Assembly (NCBI GenBank): GCA_022701365.1
Contig: JAKUHH010000084.1
Span: 844,021-908,020, forward strand
DNA length: 64,000 nt
From: Mycocentrospora acerina
Taxonomy: Eukaryota; Ascomycota; Dothideomycetes; Pleosporales
Reading direction: 5' to 3'
Positions within the stretch are counted from its first letter, which is position 1. Each line of letters starts with the position of its first letter. This document shows positions 39,974-51,723 of this stretch, piece after piece. Both the position numbers and the translations under genes were made by a program. The notes beneath the pieces are model-generated. The model did no database searches. It saw only the letters and a program-made list of their open reading frames with translations, and had not been told where the DNA came from.

Positions 39974-42900
39974 CTAAACCTGTACGCTTGTCTTCCACCC
40001 ATCGAGCGCTGCATAGCTAACGTCGCCCTCGAGACCAGTATCCTCAAACCCTTCCCACGGCAACTCCTCTGTCTGCTCCTCCAAATCACGGCCCATACTC
40101 CTGCCGATCTCAATGCTATCATCTTCATCAACGAAGCTACGAATTGTAACCTTCTTGACCTTCTTTTGGGTATCAACCTCAACCTGCTCATCTTCCGCGC
40201 GGATCTGTTGTGTGAGATTCTCAACGTCTAGCTCTGTAAGCTCGTGGTCCTGTTCCTGACCCTCGAGAACGTCATAGAGGTTATAAATCTGCATGTCTTT
40301 AATCTCCAGACGGCGGAGCAGTTCGCGAATAGAGTCGTTCAGGTCACGACGCTTGCGGTTTCCTCGGCTAGCGTCGTGGCTTTCGAGCATGGCACGCTGA
40401 ACGGCGAGTTCAATGTGTAAATGTGCACGTTCATCTTGCAGCTCTTTGACCACAAATGCGAGAGCTTCTTTTGGAGAACGGGCGGGCCGAAGTGTGGCGT
40501 CAATCTCATCCGTCGTGCGAGAGGAGACTGGGATGAGTTTGGGTACTCGCAGATCGTTGGTGGAAGTGGTAAGACCTTCACGGCGGCAAACAGTGCAGTT
40601 TGTGTTGTCGTGATCCTTGTTAGCACCATTCTGTGTAATGTTCAAGGTACCAGTAGTCTGCTTCCGGCTATCAATCTTAATATCTGGAACAATAAAAGCA
40701 GATGTCATCTCGTTCGGCGCGCTACGGCGGCGGCGGCTCGTGTTGCTGAGCATTGAAGCATCGATAATCGAGTCCCTCGTTTGCGTAGCCTCTCCGTCCG
40801 CATCGAGGTTTGACATCTTGCCAGTCGCATCCTCTTCGAACTGCGTAGCGCTGGTGCGCTGTGTGATGTCCTTCAATGACGACTTCCTCGGCAGAGATGG
40901 ACGACGCTCGCTCTTAACGGACGTCACAGACCGACCAGTATCTTCGCGCGTACGTCGCTGAGATCGAATCGTATCTTCACGAGCTGCCTGCTCCATTGGA
41001 GCTGATGAAGCTCCGCGACGCGCAGCAGCTCGTTCTTCTTCCAGAGCTCGTCGAAGCTGAGCGATTTGATAACTGTCAATCGCGCTCAACTCAGTCAAAC
41101 TCAGATCAGCAGGAGGCTGGATGTTGTTCGACGGTTTCGCTGATGCAATGCTTCGCGCGGTGTATGGAGTGCTGCGTGGCGCAAGCGAGAGATCTGTAGT
41201 TGACTCTACCTCGCTCTCGGCGTGGGCTTTCTTAAAGGTGGGCACCGGTGCAGAGACGCTTCGCTGAGAAAACCTTGAAAGGCCAGTGTATGACTTCCGT
41301 GGGCTCTCTTCGATATGGCTGTTCTGCTGAGATGTGCTGACAGCCCTGCTGTTGCGAACCTCCTGTTGAACACGGTTCTTGATGCGGGTACGTGTGTCTT
41401 CACGTCGATAACTGGGTTTACGCTCGAGCGTGTCTTCGAAAACATTTCCCCGATCTGCTGAAAGTGGCACAGGGGCATAACTCTGCCGTCCACCTGCTTC
41501 CCGGGTGCTCAGAACTTCGCGTGTTAGATCATACGCATATCTAGCCTCGTTTTCACGTTGTCTGATCTTGCGCTTCATTTCCGCCTCTTTCCTCGCCCAC
41601 TGCTCGTTTTCATCTTGTTGTTGTGCGGCAAGTTGCGCAAGTTCTTGACGGAGGTTGTCGTTGTCTATTCGCATAGCCTCGTTAGTTTCTCCCTGGGTCA
41701 TGTCCTCGAAGTGTCGGATCGTCTCATCACGTCGGTCTACTTGAGCCTTCAAAGCAGCCTGACTACGAGACCAGCGCTTGGCCTCCTCTTCACGCTTAAC
41801 CTTCAGACTCGCCAACTGCGACTTGAGGGACTCATGATCAGCCTTGAGTCGGGCAAATTCCGCCTGCTCTTGACGTGCCTTACGGAGCTCGACGTCTTTG
41901 CGGGAGAGCTGCTGGGTGTTCTCATCGTGTTGGGCGCGCACTCGGGCCAATTCCTCGTGGAGAGTCGCGTTTTCTTTCTCGGTCGCGTTTGCGGCTTGAT
42001 TGAACTGTTGCCGAAGCTGTACCGTCTCTTCGCGGTGATGTGAAAGCTCTTGCTCTAGCTGATCACGGAAGGCCTCGTTGTCGGCTCGCAGGCTGTCAAT
42101 CTCCTGTCGGAGGGTGTCGTTTTCAGTGTTTAAGGCCTGGTTTTCGGTCTTGAGCTCCTCGCAAGTCTGAAAGGCTACGCCAAGTTGGCCAGCCATGTTG
42201 TCTCGCTCCGAAGTCAAGCGCTTTTTCTCGATCTCCAGGACAGCAACTTTGCGGTCGGCGCGGTCCAGCTTTGTTCGGAGGGTCTGTACAGTCGCATCAA
42301 GACCTGGGTAATGGATTAGTGTCCTCTTCTACTCTCTCTCAAGGTCGCGCTTACGTGTCTTCTCGATTTTCCAGCTACCTTTGGTCTCACCATCCGGAAC
42401 AAGCGAGCTGTCACCTCGTCTGAGCGTTTCTTGGGCCTTCGTTGTGGCTCTCAGTTCAATGAGCTCCAGTTCTTGCTCCTCAAGTTTCTTCTCCTGTTCC
42501 GTGCGCTGGAGCTCTATTTGAGCAACCTTGTCTTGCAACATCTGAAGAGCCACAAAAATAGCCTTCTCCTCATCAGGAATAGGAACGCCCTCTACGGGGA
42601 TATGTTGTGGACGGCCACCATTTGGAGGGGCGGCGAATCTTGAACGTGCTGGAGCGGTCTTAGAGAAAACTGGCGTCCCATCGTCGAAAACCCCGGAGAC
42701 CAGCTCTGTAAGGTTAGGAAGATCAGGCAGGATGAAAGACTGGGCCGTCGCGTTCTGAGAGGTCGTGGGCCGCGATCGGGATGTTCCATTGACGCGTGGA
42801 GACGCGTCGACATTGCCATCGGTCTGAAGAGAGGTTTGTCGACTCCTGTTTCCCCAACGTGTGTTCTTGGTAGAGTCAATGGTCAGTGTAGGTGGTCGCT

Positions 42901-43579
42901 CGTGCATGAAAGAAGACTCTTCTTCCGAAACCTTCGCATGCAGTTGTGCAAGAGATGTGCGTTTACGATCTGCAGGCATTGCTGTTATGTTGCGTTTGCT
43001 TGTAGAACGCGGTGACGCGGTGTCTATGTCGTTACGCGAGGCGCGTCGAATTTGGGCGTCGCGTCGAAGACTCCCTGTTTCAGCTACGTATGACTTGCGC
43101 GAGCGGTTTGTGGGCGGTGCGATGTCGTAAAGGCTGTTGAACTGAGAGCTCATCTTGGAAGGTGTGCCTTTGTTGCTACGGTACCCTCCACGCGCTTGTT
43201 CCACAGAGATGGCCTCTTCGTCTGAAAAGCTGTGATCAAAATCGCCAAACTCCTTGTTTACCATTGAGGTGTCAGGATTAATCTGTTCAGATCTGAATGG
43301 CTGCCAGGCGTTAAGCTTCTTTGCTGTTGAGCGAATGCGCGGATATTGTGGCAATGTGTTATTTGTGTCTTCTTCGAATTTGTGTTGTGTTGACATGAGA
43401 ATATCTGGGTCGTCAAAGAACCTGGATGTTTCTGTGCCAAACCCTGTGTGTTTTGTGGGGTTCGAGTCGCTTGGTGGTGGTGATGGCGATGGAATGTCCC
43501 GCGGGCTGTGAATCAAGCTTCGAGATAGCTCGCGAAGAGTGCGTGCTTTTCCTTCACTTGTGGGAGGGGAGGACTGCAT
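39974..43579 (-). CDS. Spindle pole body protein, Ppc89/Cep57-like
   Basis: Two exons: 42355-43579 and 39974-42303, intron 51 nt (GTAAGC to CAG), 1184 residues. The N-terminal 350 residues are disordered and Ser/Arg-rich. From about 355 to 700 a long coiled coil runs (EEKAIFVALQMLQDKVAQIE at the start, then many Glu/Gln/Leu heptads). A second disordered part leads to NTNCTVCRREG (about 970-980) and then SPKEALAFVVKELQDERAHL, followed by LLRRLEIKDMQIYNLYDVLE (about 1017-1100). This C-terminal arrangement matches the Cep57 microtubule-binding / Ppc89 centrosome-localisation regions of fungal spindle pole proteins. It should scaffold the spindle pole body and septum-associated microtubule organising centres. 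The start MQSSPPTSEGKARTLRELS at 43579 is chosen because upstream in-frame codons look non-coding. Confidence 0.78.
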
Positions 43580-44144
43580 TGGACTGGAGTGAGGCTGCAG
43601 CAAGCTGTTTGTGAGACTCCCTGAGTAATGTGTCGCGTCGTAAATAAGTATATGAGGGATAGAAGGATGCTTCGTCAAGGCTACGAAAGCAAAAAGAAAC
43701 GCGTCCAAGACAATATCCAAGTCAGCGTCGAGGAACCAACCTGGTGTGTGTTGGGGTGGAAAGGACTACGGAGCGAGATTGTTATGAGGACCAAAACAAC
43801 ACAACCTGGGAACATCAACAAAGCTCCCCACTTGGCGCGTCGTGGCCGTGCACAGATCAGCCAATCAACACCAACCCAGTCACAACACACAGACGTCGTC
43901 ACATGTATTGACGGATGCCTTGAGTGGCTCGGATGACATGCTAGTATTTGGTGCAGCCTTTGGTGCAGCCTTTGGCTTGCAGAACTCTTTGGGCTTGGCG
44001 AACGTGCATTCTCTTTGTTGACACCTGCAATGTTTGTTTGTTGATTATTGACGCACATGCACTTGTTCCATGATTGTTATGTATTGGCTTACATAGTGCT
44101 CCACGCATCGTACACATACGAACAAATTGTCAGATATAACACAT
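43580..44144. other. Intergenic, promoter of the spindle pole protein gene
   Basis: Contains CCAATCA at 43861-43867, about 280 bp upstream of the start, and a tandem TTTGGTGCAGCC pair near 43949-43973. No gene seen. Confidence 0.45.
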
Positions 44145-46327
44145 TCATAGCACGTCCCACACGAGTTCCCTCCTCGCACACAGCTCATCCCACCTCCACA
44201 GCATACCCACCATGATTATGTGTAGTAACAAAAGTAGGGTCGACACACTCAGCCCACTAAACCTCACGTGTCTTCGCCTCAATGCTTCCTCCATCTTTAC
44301 GTCTAGGAAATCAAAGGATGCAAAGCAAAGCAGGGGATACGCAACCCACGAATTTGCCGCAAAAGGCTGGCAAGGACTAAACAAGGTCGCCACTTTTGCG
44401 CAAAAGAGAGCAACCTTTGTAATCCCTACAAAAGACGGGTTTTCCAACATGCGGTAGAGTCTTGAAGATGCGCTCAGCGGAGGTGGAGGAGGTAGCATCA
44501 ATCTTTGTGGCGATGGCGTTCTGGCCACAGCAGCTGTAGGGGGAAACTCAATTTTCCGTGGACGCAGAACAACAGCGTCTTCCGAAGACAATGTTCTCTG
44601 CATAGGTTGCAGGCTTGGAGGACTAGGTGAACGGTCTACTACTGTTGCGCCGAGTTTTGAACGTCCTGGGCGAGAATATTGTACAGAGTTTCTTTTCCTA
44701 CTACTTTGTGCTGGCGAAGGACTTGGTGTGTCTACGCGTGATATGCGAGGACTGAAGTCGTCAAGACCTGATGGCCCCGCGTACGCATTGTATTCATCAA
44801 ACAATAATGGTGACTTCAGGACGTGCAAAATCTCCTCTGCTCCAGGACGCTCATCTGGAGTTAGGCCTAGAAGACGCTTAAGAGATCTGTACAGTTTCTC
44901 GGGCAGGTCCGACCGGACGCGATGTTCGTCGTCTATACCAGTCCATGAAGAGATCTCTGCTCGAAGTTCGTCAAGATCTTCATGGTCCTCATCTACGCCA
45001 TCAGCATTTCTGTACGGCAATCGCGCGAAGCACATGAAGTAGACAATCATTCCGAGGGAGAATATGTCAGATTTGGTTGTGAAGTTGCCAAACGGGCCCC
45101 CCGGTTTTTCTTGTCGCAAAACCTCAGGCGCGCAATAAGAAATTGTGCCTGTAGCGCCGGATGAGTTTCTTGCTGTGTTCGCGGACTGTACTTCGCCGAA
45201 ATCACTGACCAAGACCTTGATCTTGTGCCCATCATTGTGTAACAGACAGTTACTCGGTTTGAGATCTCTGTGAATGTATCCGTTGGTGTGAAGATGGTTC
45301 AATCCAGAAGTGATGTCCTTGAAGAACGAGATAATTTCTTCGAAATGCATTCGACGCGGCCCATGCACATCTTCCGGCGCTTCCATCTGCCCTTTAGATC
45401 TCCTTCGTGCCCGCTCCTTCATCTGCTCTTTGGTGATCGACTTTCTAGCAGAATCTAGGATATAACTATGCAAGTCGCCGCCATTGCAATACTGTTGCAG
45501 AATGAAAGCGCAAGGCACGCTTGGTCCGAAGTTTGAGATCTGGAAATCCTCCAGCCACACGTGTCGGTACGACACGAGATTTTGATGTGAAAGGTTCTGA
45601 AGTAGTTGTACTTCAATCAAGACCTTCTCGAGCCACACATGGTCGTCACCCACTGGTACGCGCTTACATGCGAACTTGCCAAGTTGCACACCGTCGAGAA
45701 CGTGGTGTACAAGTAGCACAACACCCTTGCCTCCTCTTCCAAGCTCTTTTTCTTCCACGAAGAAGGTTTTGAAATAGTTGGGACTGAACGCCCTCGCAGA
45801 TATGCCTTGGCTCTTGGGTGGAGGCGCAGGCGTGCTCCCAACAAATTCAGCTCCCTCTGGCGCATAGAATTCTCTTAATGCATTCCGAATCGGTGCAGGT
45901 CCTAGCTGTTTGTGCGGCGATGACGGGCGCGATATCTCTGCTGATCCGGGCTGGCTGCTGCGCAGCATGCCAAAGTACCGCGGGTTGACAAAGCCATTGT
46001 CTGTGTTCGGTGTACCCGGTGTGTGCTCATTTTGTCCATCGTCTGCTGGCTCGTGAGGTGACGGTTCGTGGTACGATCGACGGCAGTATGGACATGATGT
46101 AGCTTCTACGGCGGTAGATCGCGAGGCGTCGCGGAGAGAAAGTTGTTTAGAGTGCTGGTCGAAGACCACTACTGCGGAACCATGACGCCTGCACGCACAA
46201 TTAGCCTAGGCTCCTCGACGCTTATCATGGACCGGATAACATTTCAGACATACAGAACGATTTCTCGCGATTCCGCCGGCGCATAAGGTATTAGCGACAT
46301 ACTTCTTTGTCGTTCGCGATCATCCAT
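44145..46327 (-). CDS. IKS1: IKS1-type serine/threonine protein kinase
   Basis: Two exons: 46254-46327 and 44145-46188, intron 65 nt, 705 residues. The start shows SLIPYAPAESREIVLRHGSA, the conserved opening of fungal Iks1; splicing at GTATGT restores VLRHG. A CPYC pair follows at about 57-60. The kinase domain (about 170-500) has the glycine loop GRGGKGVVLL, catalytic Lys in FACKRV (about 200), IHRDLKPSN (about 330), DFG (about 354) and CAPEV. An Arg/Lys-rich insert (KERARRRSKGQ) lies between the N and C lobes. Two hydrophobic segments at the C-terminus (VALFCAKVATLF and STLLLLLHIIMVGMLW) suggest membrane anchoring, as in Iks1 orthologues. Substrates are unknown. An in-frame ATG nine codons downstream (46300, MSLIPYAP) is equally likely as the start. 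Confidence 0.86.
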
Positions 46328-46985
46328 CGTTGCGGTGAAGGAGTGCTCCACAGTCTTCAAATATCCACATCACCTGGGAGACAGCGGAACGTCGCTTCCA
46401 CGTCAGCGCAAACCCGTCGCAGTCGCAATCGCAATCGCAATCAAACAAGGTATCGTTAACTGCTTGTCTCACCGTCGCAATAACAGCGTTGACGGCAATG
46501 ACCTCAGGCGTAGTGAGCGGGGAAGCGGGGCGCTCGGCGATGACGCTCTATCCAAAGTTGACCACAACTGAATGTATCGGTACAACAGATATTTGAAGGG
46601 GAGAACGATACAATAGCGTTGCAGCCCAACATAGTAACGGTCAAGTGGGTGTTGTGGTGCCGCGTCGTAGTTCGGACAAAGATCCGGGGAGAACCCTGTG
46701 AAAGACAAAGAAACCATCCTGAACAGGCAATATGTTTGGATAGAGTACGAAAGATACAACCGTCGGATCACATGCTTGAACATACAAAATTGTTGTGCAA
46801 GATAAGCCCCGTGTTAGACGATAACAGAAAATATCGATTATCGAGTGTTTCGACTATTCTCAACCCATCTAAGGGTGTTATTATTCATTGGTCTGATTTA
46901 TATGCCCCTCGAACCGTCGGCAGCCGACAATCTTCGTGCCACTTGTGGAAACCATCGAATGAAGCATTCTAGTTGCTTTACTCGC
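46328..46985. other. Intergenic, no gene seen
   Basis: Upstream of IKS1 and downstream of the epimerase gene. A short CGCAAT/CGCAATCG hexamer repeat occurs around 46423-46443. Confidence 0.45.
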
Positions 46986-48083
46986 TCAGAGGAGGCTCTT
47001 AACCACCATGCCACCCTCCCAAACATCGCCCTTATCCAGCTTCTGCCAGCCGTCAACAGCACCAACCTCGACACAGACCATTGACTTGTAGCCGTCGTCA
47101 GGTGAGAAGTCGCCCATCGACTTAGCCTTCTCGATCCAAGGGTTCCAAGTGACGGTATCTTTGACATTGTCGCGAACTACGTCGAAGCGTGGCTTACCGC
47201 TCTCTAGAATTGAAGTGGTATCTTGCGGGATGGAGTTGTAAACGCGATCGACTTCACCGGTGAACTTCAGAGAGCTATCCGATTGTGTGTGGGTAGTTGC
47301 GTTAAGGACCTTGTCGACGTACTCGACGCCCAAAAGGCCGGTGACTTCGACCTTAGAAATGTCCTGCACGAATCCTGTCAGTTGCTTCTCCAAAGAACTA
47401 TGCTGCCTTAAATTTACCTGGATCTTAAAGTATGTGTGTAGCAGGAATTGAAACTCAAAGCTTTCCTCGCCCTCATTGCGTACTGTGAGAACAGCTTGCA
47501 AATTCTCCTTGCTTAGGGTGACGCTGTAGACGAGGCCAAACTCAAGAGGCCATGCTTTACGCGCCTCGTCGCTGAGACCTGAGCGGTCCAGACCAAAGTC
47601 GAGCTTGACAGAGTTGGAGTCCACATCCTCAGAGGTCGATTTGCCCAAGAACTCCCAGCGAGATCCACGAGCGAAACCGTGCTGTGGAAGAGACGATGTG
47701 GGGTGACCCGACTTGGGTGGGGGACCAAAGACCTGGATAGAGAGATGTCAGTCGACGTCCACAATCGCTCCAACGAGCTTCGCATGTCTTGCTAGAGAGC
47801 TCTAGTCGTCACGTACCGGGAATACCACAGGAATACCGCCCCTCACAGGCTTTATTCCTGTAAGGTCCGCCTTCTCGCTCAACCAAAGGTTCTCCGTCTT
47901 ACCACCATGGCTCTTCCAGCTGGTCACGGTAGCTCCAAAGAGCAAAACCTCCACGCTCTCGCCAGATGGCAGCGTGGCCACCACTTTTTGGCTTCCTCCT
48001 TGCCCGAGGATATCGATCTGAGCTTCAGGGGCCGAAGCAGTTGGCGCACTCAGTGCAGACGGACGGTTCGCACGTTCAACCAT
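46986..48083 (-). CDS. Glucose-6-phosphate 1-epimerase
   Basis: Three exons: 47817-48083, 47418-47732, 46986-47363, giving 319 residues. The protein matches the YMR099C-type aldose-epimerase-like fold: VEVLLFGATVTSWKSHGG, NLWLSEKADLTGIKPVRGG, PVVFPVFGPPPKSGHPTSSL, QHGFARGSRWEF, FLLHTYFKI with the presumed catalytic His, and SMVCVEVGAV with the presumed catalytic Glu. It interconverts alpha- and beta-glucose 6-phosphate in the cytosol for glycolysis and the pentose phosphate pathway. Intron 2 (47364-47417) is 54 nt, a multiple of three, with no in-frame stop; the family alignment (KIQ joined to DISKVEV) argues for removal, and it has a GTAAAT donor and CTGAC branch site, but retention would add 18 residues. 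The start at 48083 gives a 25-residue extension over the yeast protein. Confidence 0.87.
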
Positions 48084-48726
48084 TGTAAGATATTGTGGAT
48101 GTTGTGATGGTTGGGGGCGATGTTGGTAGGTTATGAAGCTCGTGAGGTTTAATGCGGCTGGTTTGTTTTGCTTAGCTTGCTGTCCACAATGACCAAGACT
48201 TGGAGTTCCTTGAGCCTAAATGTAAAACTTACTGCTACTTTAATGTTCACAAGGCGATGCTTTTGATGGAGAGTGTTCGCGGAAGGGAGGGGCAATAGCT
48301 CGGCCACGAAGCCCCACCATGATGCAGCTGGACGCACCTTGCCCTCGTCAAACACGGATCTGTTTCAGGCGAACTACCCTTGAGCTCGCCTAATGGTCCG
48401 ACAGGAGATCATTACTGGGCCGTGCATTCGTTCACAGAGAGCTTATGCAATCTGGTAATGTTCACATGTTTTGCCGGTGTGGCGACAACACCTCTGATGA
48501 GGCTTGCAGGTCCGGACGATGGCGCAAGCAGCTGAGATGGCGCCGGGAGATTGCTATATTCCTGGCGTGCAAATTGTAATAATTGATTGTCGTCATTACC
48601 TGGTGCTATTGATTTGCAGCCCACGTTCCCGCGCTGAAGCTAGTTGGAAGAGACGGAAGCGACGGGTCAATAGGATGGTATATCCGTGATTTTATCTCGC
48701 TCTGTGACTGTAAATCAAACGACTCC
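48084..48726. other. Divergent promoter, epimerase / PLC-like
   Basis: No gene seen; unique sequence without obvious repeats. Confidence 0.45.
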
Positions 48727-50145
48727 ATGTCAGCCATGCCATCCAAAGGTATAAGATGTTTTGCCTACATCGCCGTCAATGGCATCGAGATTGAGTTTTC
48801 GGTGCCAAAGCAAAGCATTAGGAAAAGTGACCAGCACCAGTTTACAGCTGATCACCTGGAAGTCGACTTTAAAAACCTTGACCGGTTCAAGTTCACCGGA
48901 AACTTTGAATTCATCGTGCGTCGCGACGGCCGAGAATTGACGAAGCAATGGGTCGGTGTGAAACCTCTAACTGGGAATCTAGACGGCGGGACAATGGTCA
49001 CCATGCACCAAACTCCAAGTATATTTGTTGAGGATTTGATTATATGCTACGGATTTTATGATGCTGGGCCTGGCCTTGCAGAGCTGCCAAAGCAACACCA
49101 GTGCTTTGTGACAGTGACAAGGAACTACGAGAATTGGATGAGAGAAGTTCTTCCACAAGATGACGAGAAGTCGAATAAGCCTTTCCACAGGATGGTTCTC
49201 CCTTCGGCGCACGACATTGGCATGAATAGTATGCAGACTAGTCTCGAGTTTCTAAGGAATACTGGAACTAGCATCATCAAGGAAGTTCTGGGGAGGAGCC
49301 TGCCGCACGTTTTCAACGTTTTGAACAGATTATCTGATGGAGCTGTCAATCGCATCGCGCCAAATATCATCAGCGCCCTGGCCGTCACGCAAAAAGACTC
49401 TCTTGAAACGATCCTCAAGATCGGAGCAAGATACTTTGAATTCAGACCTGCAAAATGTCATCGCCAGATGCAGAGAGTCAGTCCTCTCGAAGACACATGG
49501 TATTTCCAGCACGGCATGATTCCAGGGATGCTGTACAGACAGTTCCTAGCCGATATCGTGTCATTCCTCACATCGCATTGCGATGAAATTGTTGTAGTAC
49601 AAATCCGATGGGACGGGGTGCCCAGCGACTGTCCAAAGCCCAACGACAATGAGTTGAGGGACATTTTAAATGAGGCACTCAGAGATAAAGATGTCCAGGT
49701 TGGCACCCAAGATGACATGATGCAGAAAAGCATCCGAGACCTACGCGCCGAGAAGAAGAGGCTCATCGTTCTCCGCGATGTAAACCAAGTCTCCAACTAC
49801 GATGACATGGCAAACGCGACCCTAACTGGCGACTCCATGGTCGACAAATTGAATGATATGTCACAAAATCCTCCACAGGGCCACCTAATTACACTGCTAC
49901 AGTGCCAGGCGACCGCAACCAACATTCGAGACGTCATTGTCGCGAGTGTCGTTGATTCAGGTGTTAGCACGAGCCCATTACTAGCGACTAAGCCAACTTG
50001 TGACAATAAAATACTGCCATTGTTGAGTGGTGATGCGGGGAGGAACTTGATGAGGGAGGAGAGCGTTGTGATATTGTTAAACGACTTCCTCGACGGGGCG
50101 ACTGTGGATGTGGCAATTAATATGTGTAGAGAGCGATTAAAATAA
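48727..50145 (+). CDS. PLC-like phosphodiesterase (PI-PLC X-type TIM barrel)
   Basis: Single exon, 472 residues. The first 140 residues look like a beta-rich domain (GIRCFAYIAVNGIEIEFSV, FVTVTRNYENW) of unknown type. The catalytic domain begins at HRMVLPSAHDIGMNSMQTSL, where the His-Asp pair corresponds to the first active-site His of bacterial-type PI-PLC, then LKIGARYFEFRPAK, then WYFQHGMIPGMLYRQF with the second His, and DEIVVVQIRWDG. This group cleaves glycerophosphodiester bonds of phospholipids or related lipids; the substrate is unknown. No signal peptide, so probably intracellular. Absence of a canonical Y domain and C2 domain sets it apart from eukaryotic PLC-delta types. ATG 48727 is first in frame; a second at 48736 is possible. 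Confidence 0.7.
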   Translation: MSAMPSKGIRCFAYIAVNGIEIEFSVPKQSIRKSDQHQFTADHLEVDFKNLDRFKFTGNFEFIVRRDGRELTKQWVGVKPLTGNLDGGTMVTMHQTPSIFVEDLIICYGFYDAGPGLAELPKQHQCFVTVTRNYENWMREVLPQDDEKSNKPFHRMVLPSAHDIGMNSMQTSLEFLRNTGTSIIKEVLGRSLPHVFNVLNRLSDGAVNRIAPNIISALAVTQKDSLETILKIGARYFEFRPAKCHRQMQRVSPLEDTWYFQHGMIPGMLYRQFLADIVSFLTSHCDEIVVVQIRWDGVPSDCPKPNDNELRDILNEALRDKDVQVGTQDDMMQKSIRDLRAEKKRLIVLRDVNQVSNYDDMANATLTGDSMVDKLNDMSQNPPQGHLITLLQCQATATNIRDVIVASVVDSGVSTSPLLATKPTCDNKILPLLSGDAGRNLMREESVVILLNDFLDGATVDVAINMCRERLK

Positions 50146-50330
50146 CTCTCTTCAGAAATCATAGAACAAGATGAGGTGTCAGGCTTGGGGGTTCCCAATG
50201 TATTCTTATTTACCAGCAGGACCTGTTCTCGTTTCGCATACTGTCTTGCAGTTCATCTTCCATCCATTTTTCAACTAAAGTACACCAACCATGCATATAG
50301 TACAGAAATACACGCTCGTACGCATGTTCC

Positions 50331-51141
50331 TCACTTGATCTTCTTGTTCTTCAGCTTGATCGTTTCTCCATTCACAAAGATACCCTTGCCCTTGTAAGGT
50401 TCTGGTTTCCTCCACTTCCTGATGTTCGCCGCAAATTGCATGACAACCTCTTTCTCTGGCCCTTCCAGCAGTAAACGTGTCGGTTGCGGCGTGCTCGCGG
50501 TTACGCCTTTCGGTATGCCGAGCTCGACGGGGTGAGAGTATCCGACCTTGAGGTTTACAAATTTCTGGCCAGGGAACTCAGATTCAACAGTTGTAGCGCT
50601 GTCTTCGACTGAGGCACGGAAACCGACACCGACAAAACGGAGGATAGCACTGTGGCCCTCACTGACACCGAGGATGTGATTTTGAAGGTAAGCGCGCACC
50701 GTGCCTAGGTACATGTTAGTCGAGATCACAATTGAGTTGTTTAAAAGACGCTGTACCCCACATGGCCTTCTGCTTCGCATCTGTCGAGTCCGCTATTGTC
50801 AATGTCGGCCCGCTGAGGTTGGGATCTTGGTTGATATTGACGTATGGAGGAACTTCCATTGTGAGCTCGCCGAGGGGTCCCTTGATCTGTACAGTAGACA
50901 TTGCCTGGACTCTAGATCCTCTTCCTCGCGCTGAAGGTGCCACTACGTTGAAAGTCACCCCCGGAGGCACTGAGAGCGGCGCGGAGCCGATCTTGGACTG
51001 GCATGGTGCAGTTGTGGTGAAGGTCCTCGAGGCTGCGGGTCTCTGGAGTGCGGGCAGCAGAAATGCCGGGATCGAGTCGGTAGATGTGAGTGGAGTCTGG
51101 ATGACGCTCCTCGCGCACCGCCTTCTTGCCGATGCGAACAT
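50331..51141 (-). CDS. MRPL6: Mitochondrial large-subunit ribosomal protein uL6m
   Basis: Two exons: 50757-51141 and 50331-50704, intron 52 nt, 252 residues. The N-terminal 45 residues are Arg/Ser/Ala-rich (MFASARRRCARSVIQ), a mitochondrial presequence. The uL6 body has VQIKGPLGELTMEVPPYVNI, then after splicing KAMWGTVRAYLQNHILGVSE, FVGVGFRA, VNLKVGYSHPVELGIPKGV and the ending RKPEPYKGKGIFVNGE, where YKGKGI is the uL6 signature. It is a 50S-type rRNA-binding protein near the sarcin-ricin loop. It is divergent from KAR5. Upstream in-frame extension to 51456 lacks conservation cues. Confidence 0.93.
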
Positions 51142-51723
51142 GATGTGGATGGCAGAGCCGGTCTTGGCGAAGTTTTCTAGAGATTCGATGTTCTGCTCAG
51201 CCTTACATGGCTTAGTCAGTGGCCTGGTCCCGTGCCTTCGCGATATGATCCGCGCCTTCCTTGCAAAGCCGTTGTGGTTGGTTCGTGCATGGCGCGTTAT
51301 CTCCTCGCACCATCTCGTCCCACCTTGACAACTTCCATACTTTCCCGGTGTCACTGCTTGTAAAGTGGTCGCACGATGGTTGTCGCTCTTCTCCTCTGAT
51401 ATATTCGACTGCACGATTTCTTCTTGCGCTCTACCCAGCTGTTCTTTAACTAACATCTTGTCGTCGTCTTACTGCAATCTTTGCTCTCACTCACCCGTCG
51501 TAGCAAAATCCCATGCTTCAACTCACCCATCAAGTCATTTAGCATCATTCTCTCACCTCTACTTGTACATATACAAGTCATTATAAAAAAGAGTCGTCAA
51601 GGTTATATTTGCCTTCGTATCGCCCTTCTGCTCTTGTCCCACGCTTTACTTCTTGATTTCAACTTTGAGACAGCCCTACAGCTACTCCTGCTCTAACTGT
51701 CTGTGCAATATTCAATCGACAGT
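51142..51723. other. Divergent promoter, uL6m / KAR5
   Basis: CT-rich leader-like sequence ahead of KAR5 (51500-51720). No gene seen. Confidence 0.45.
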
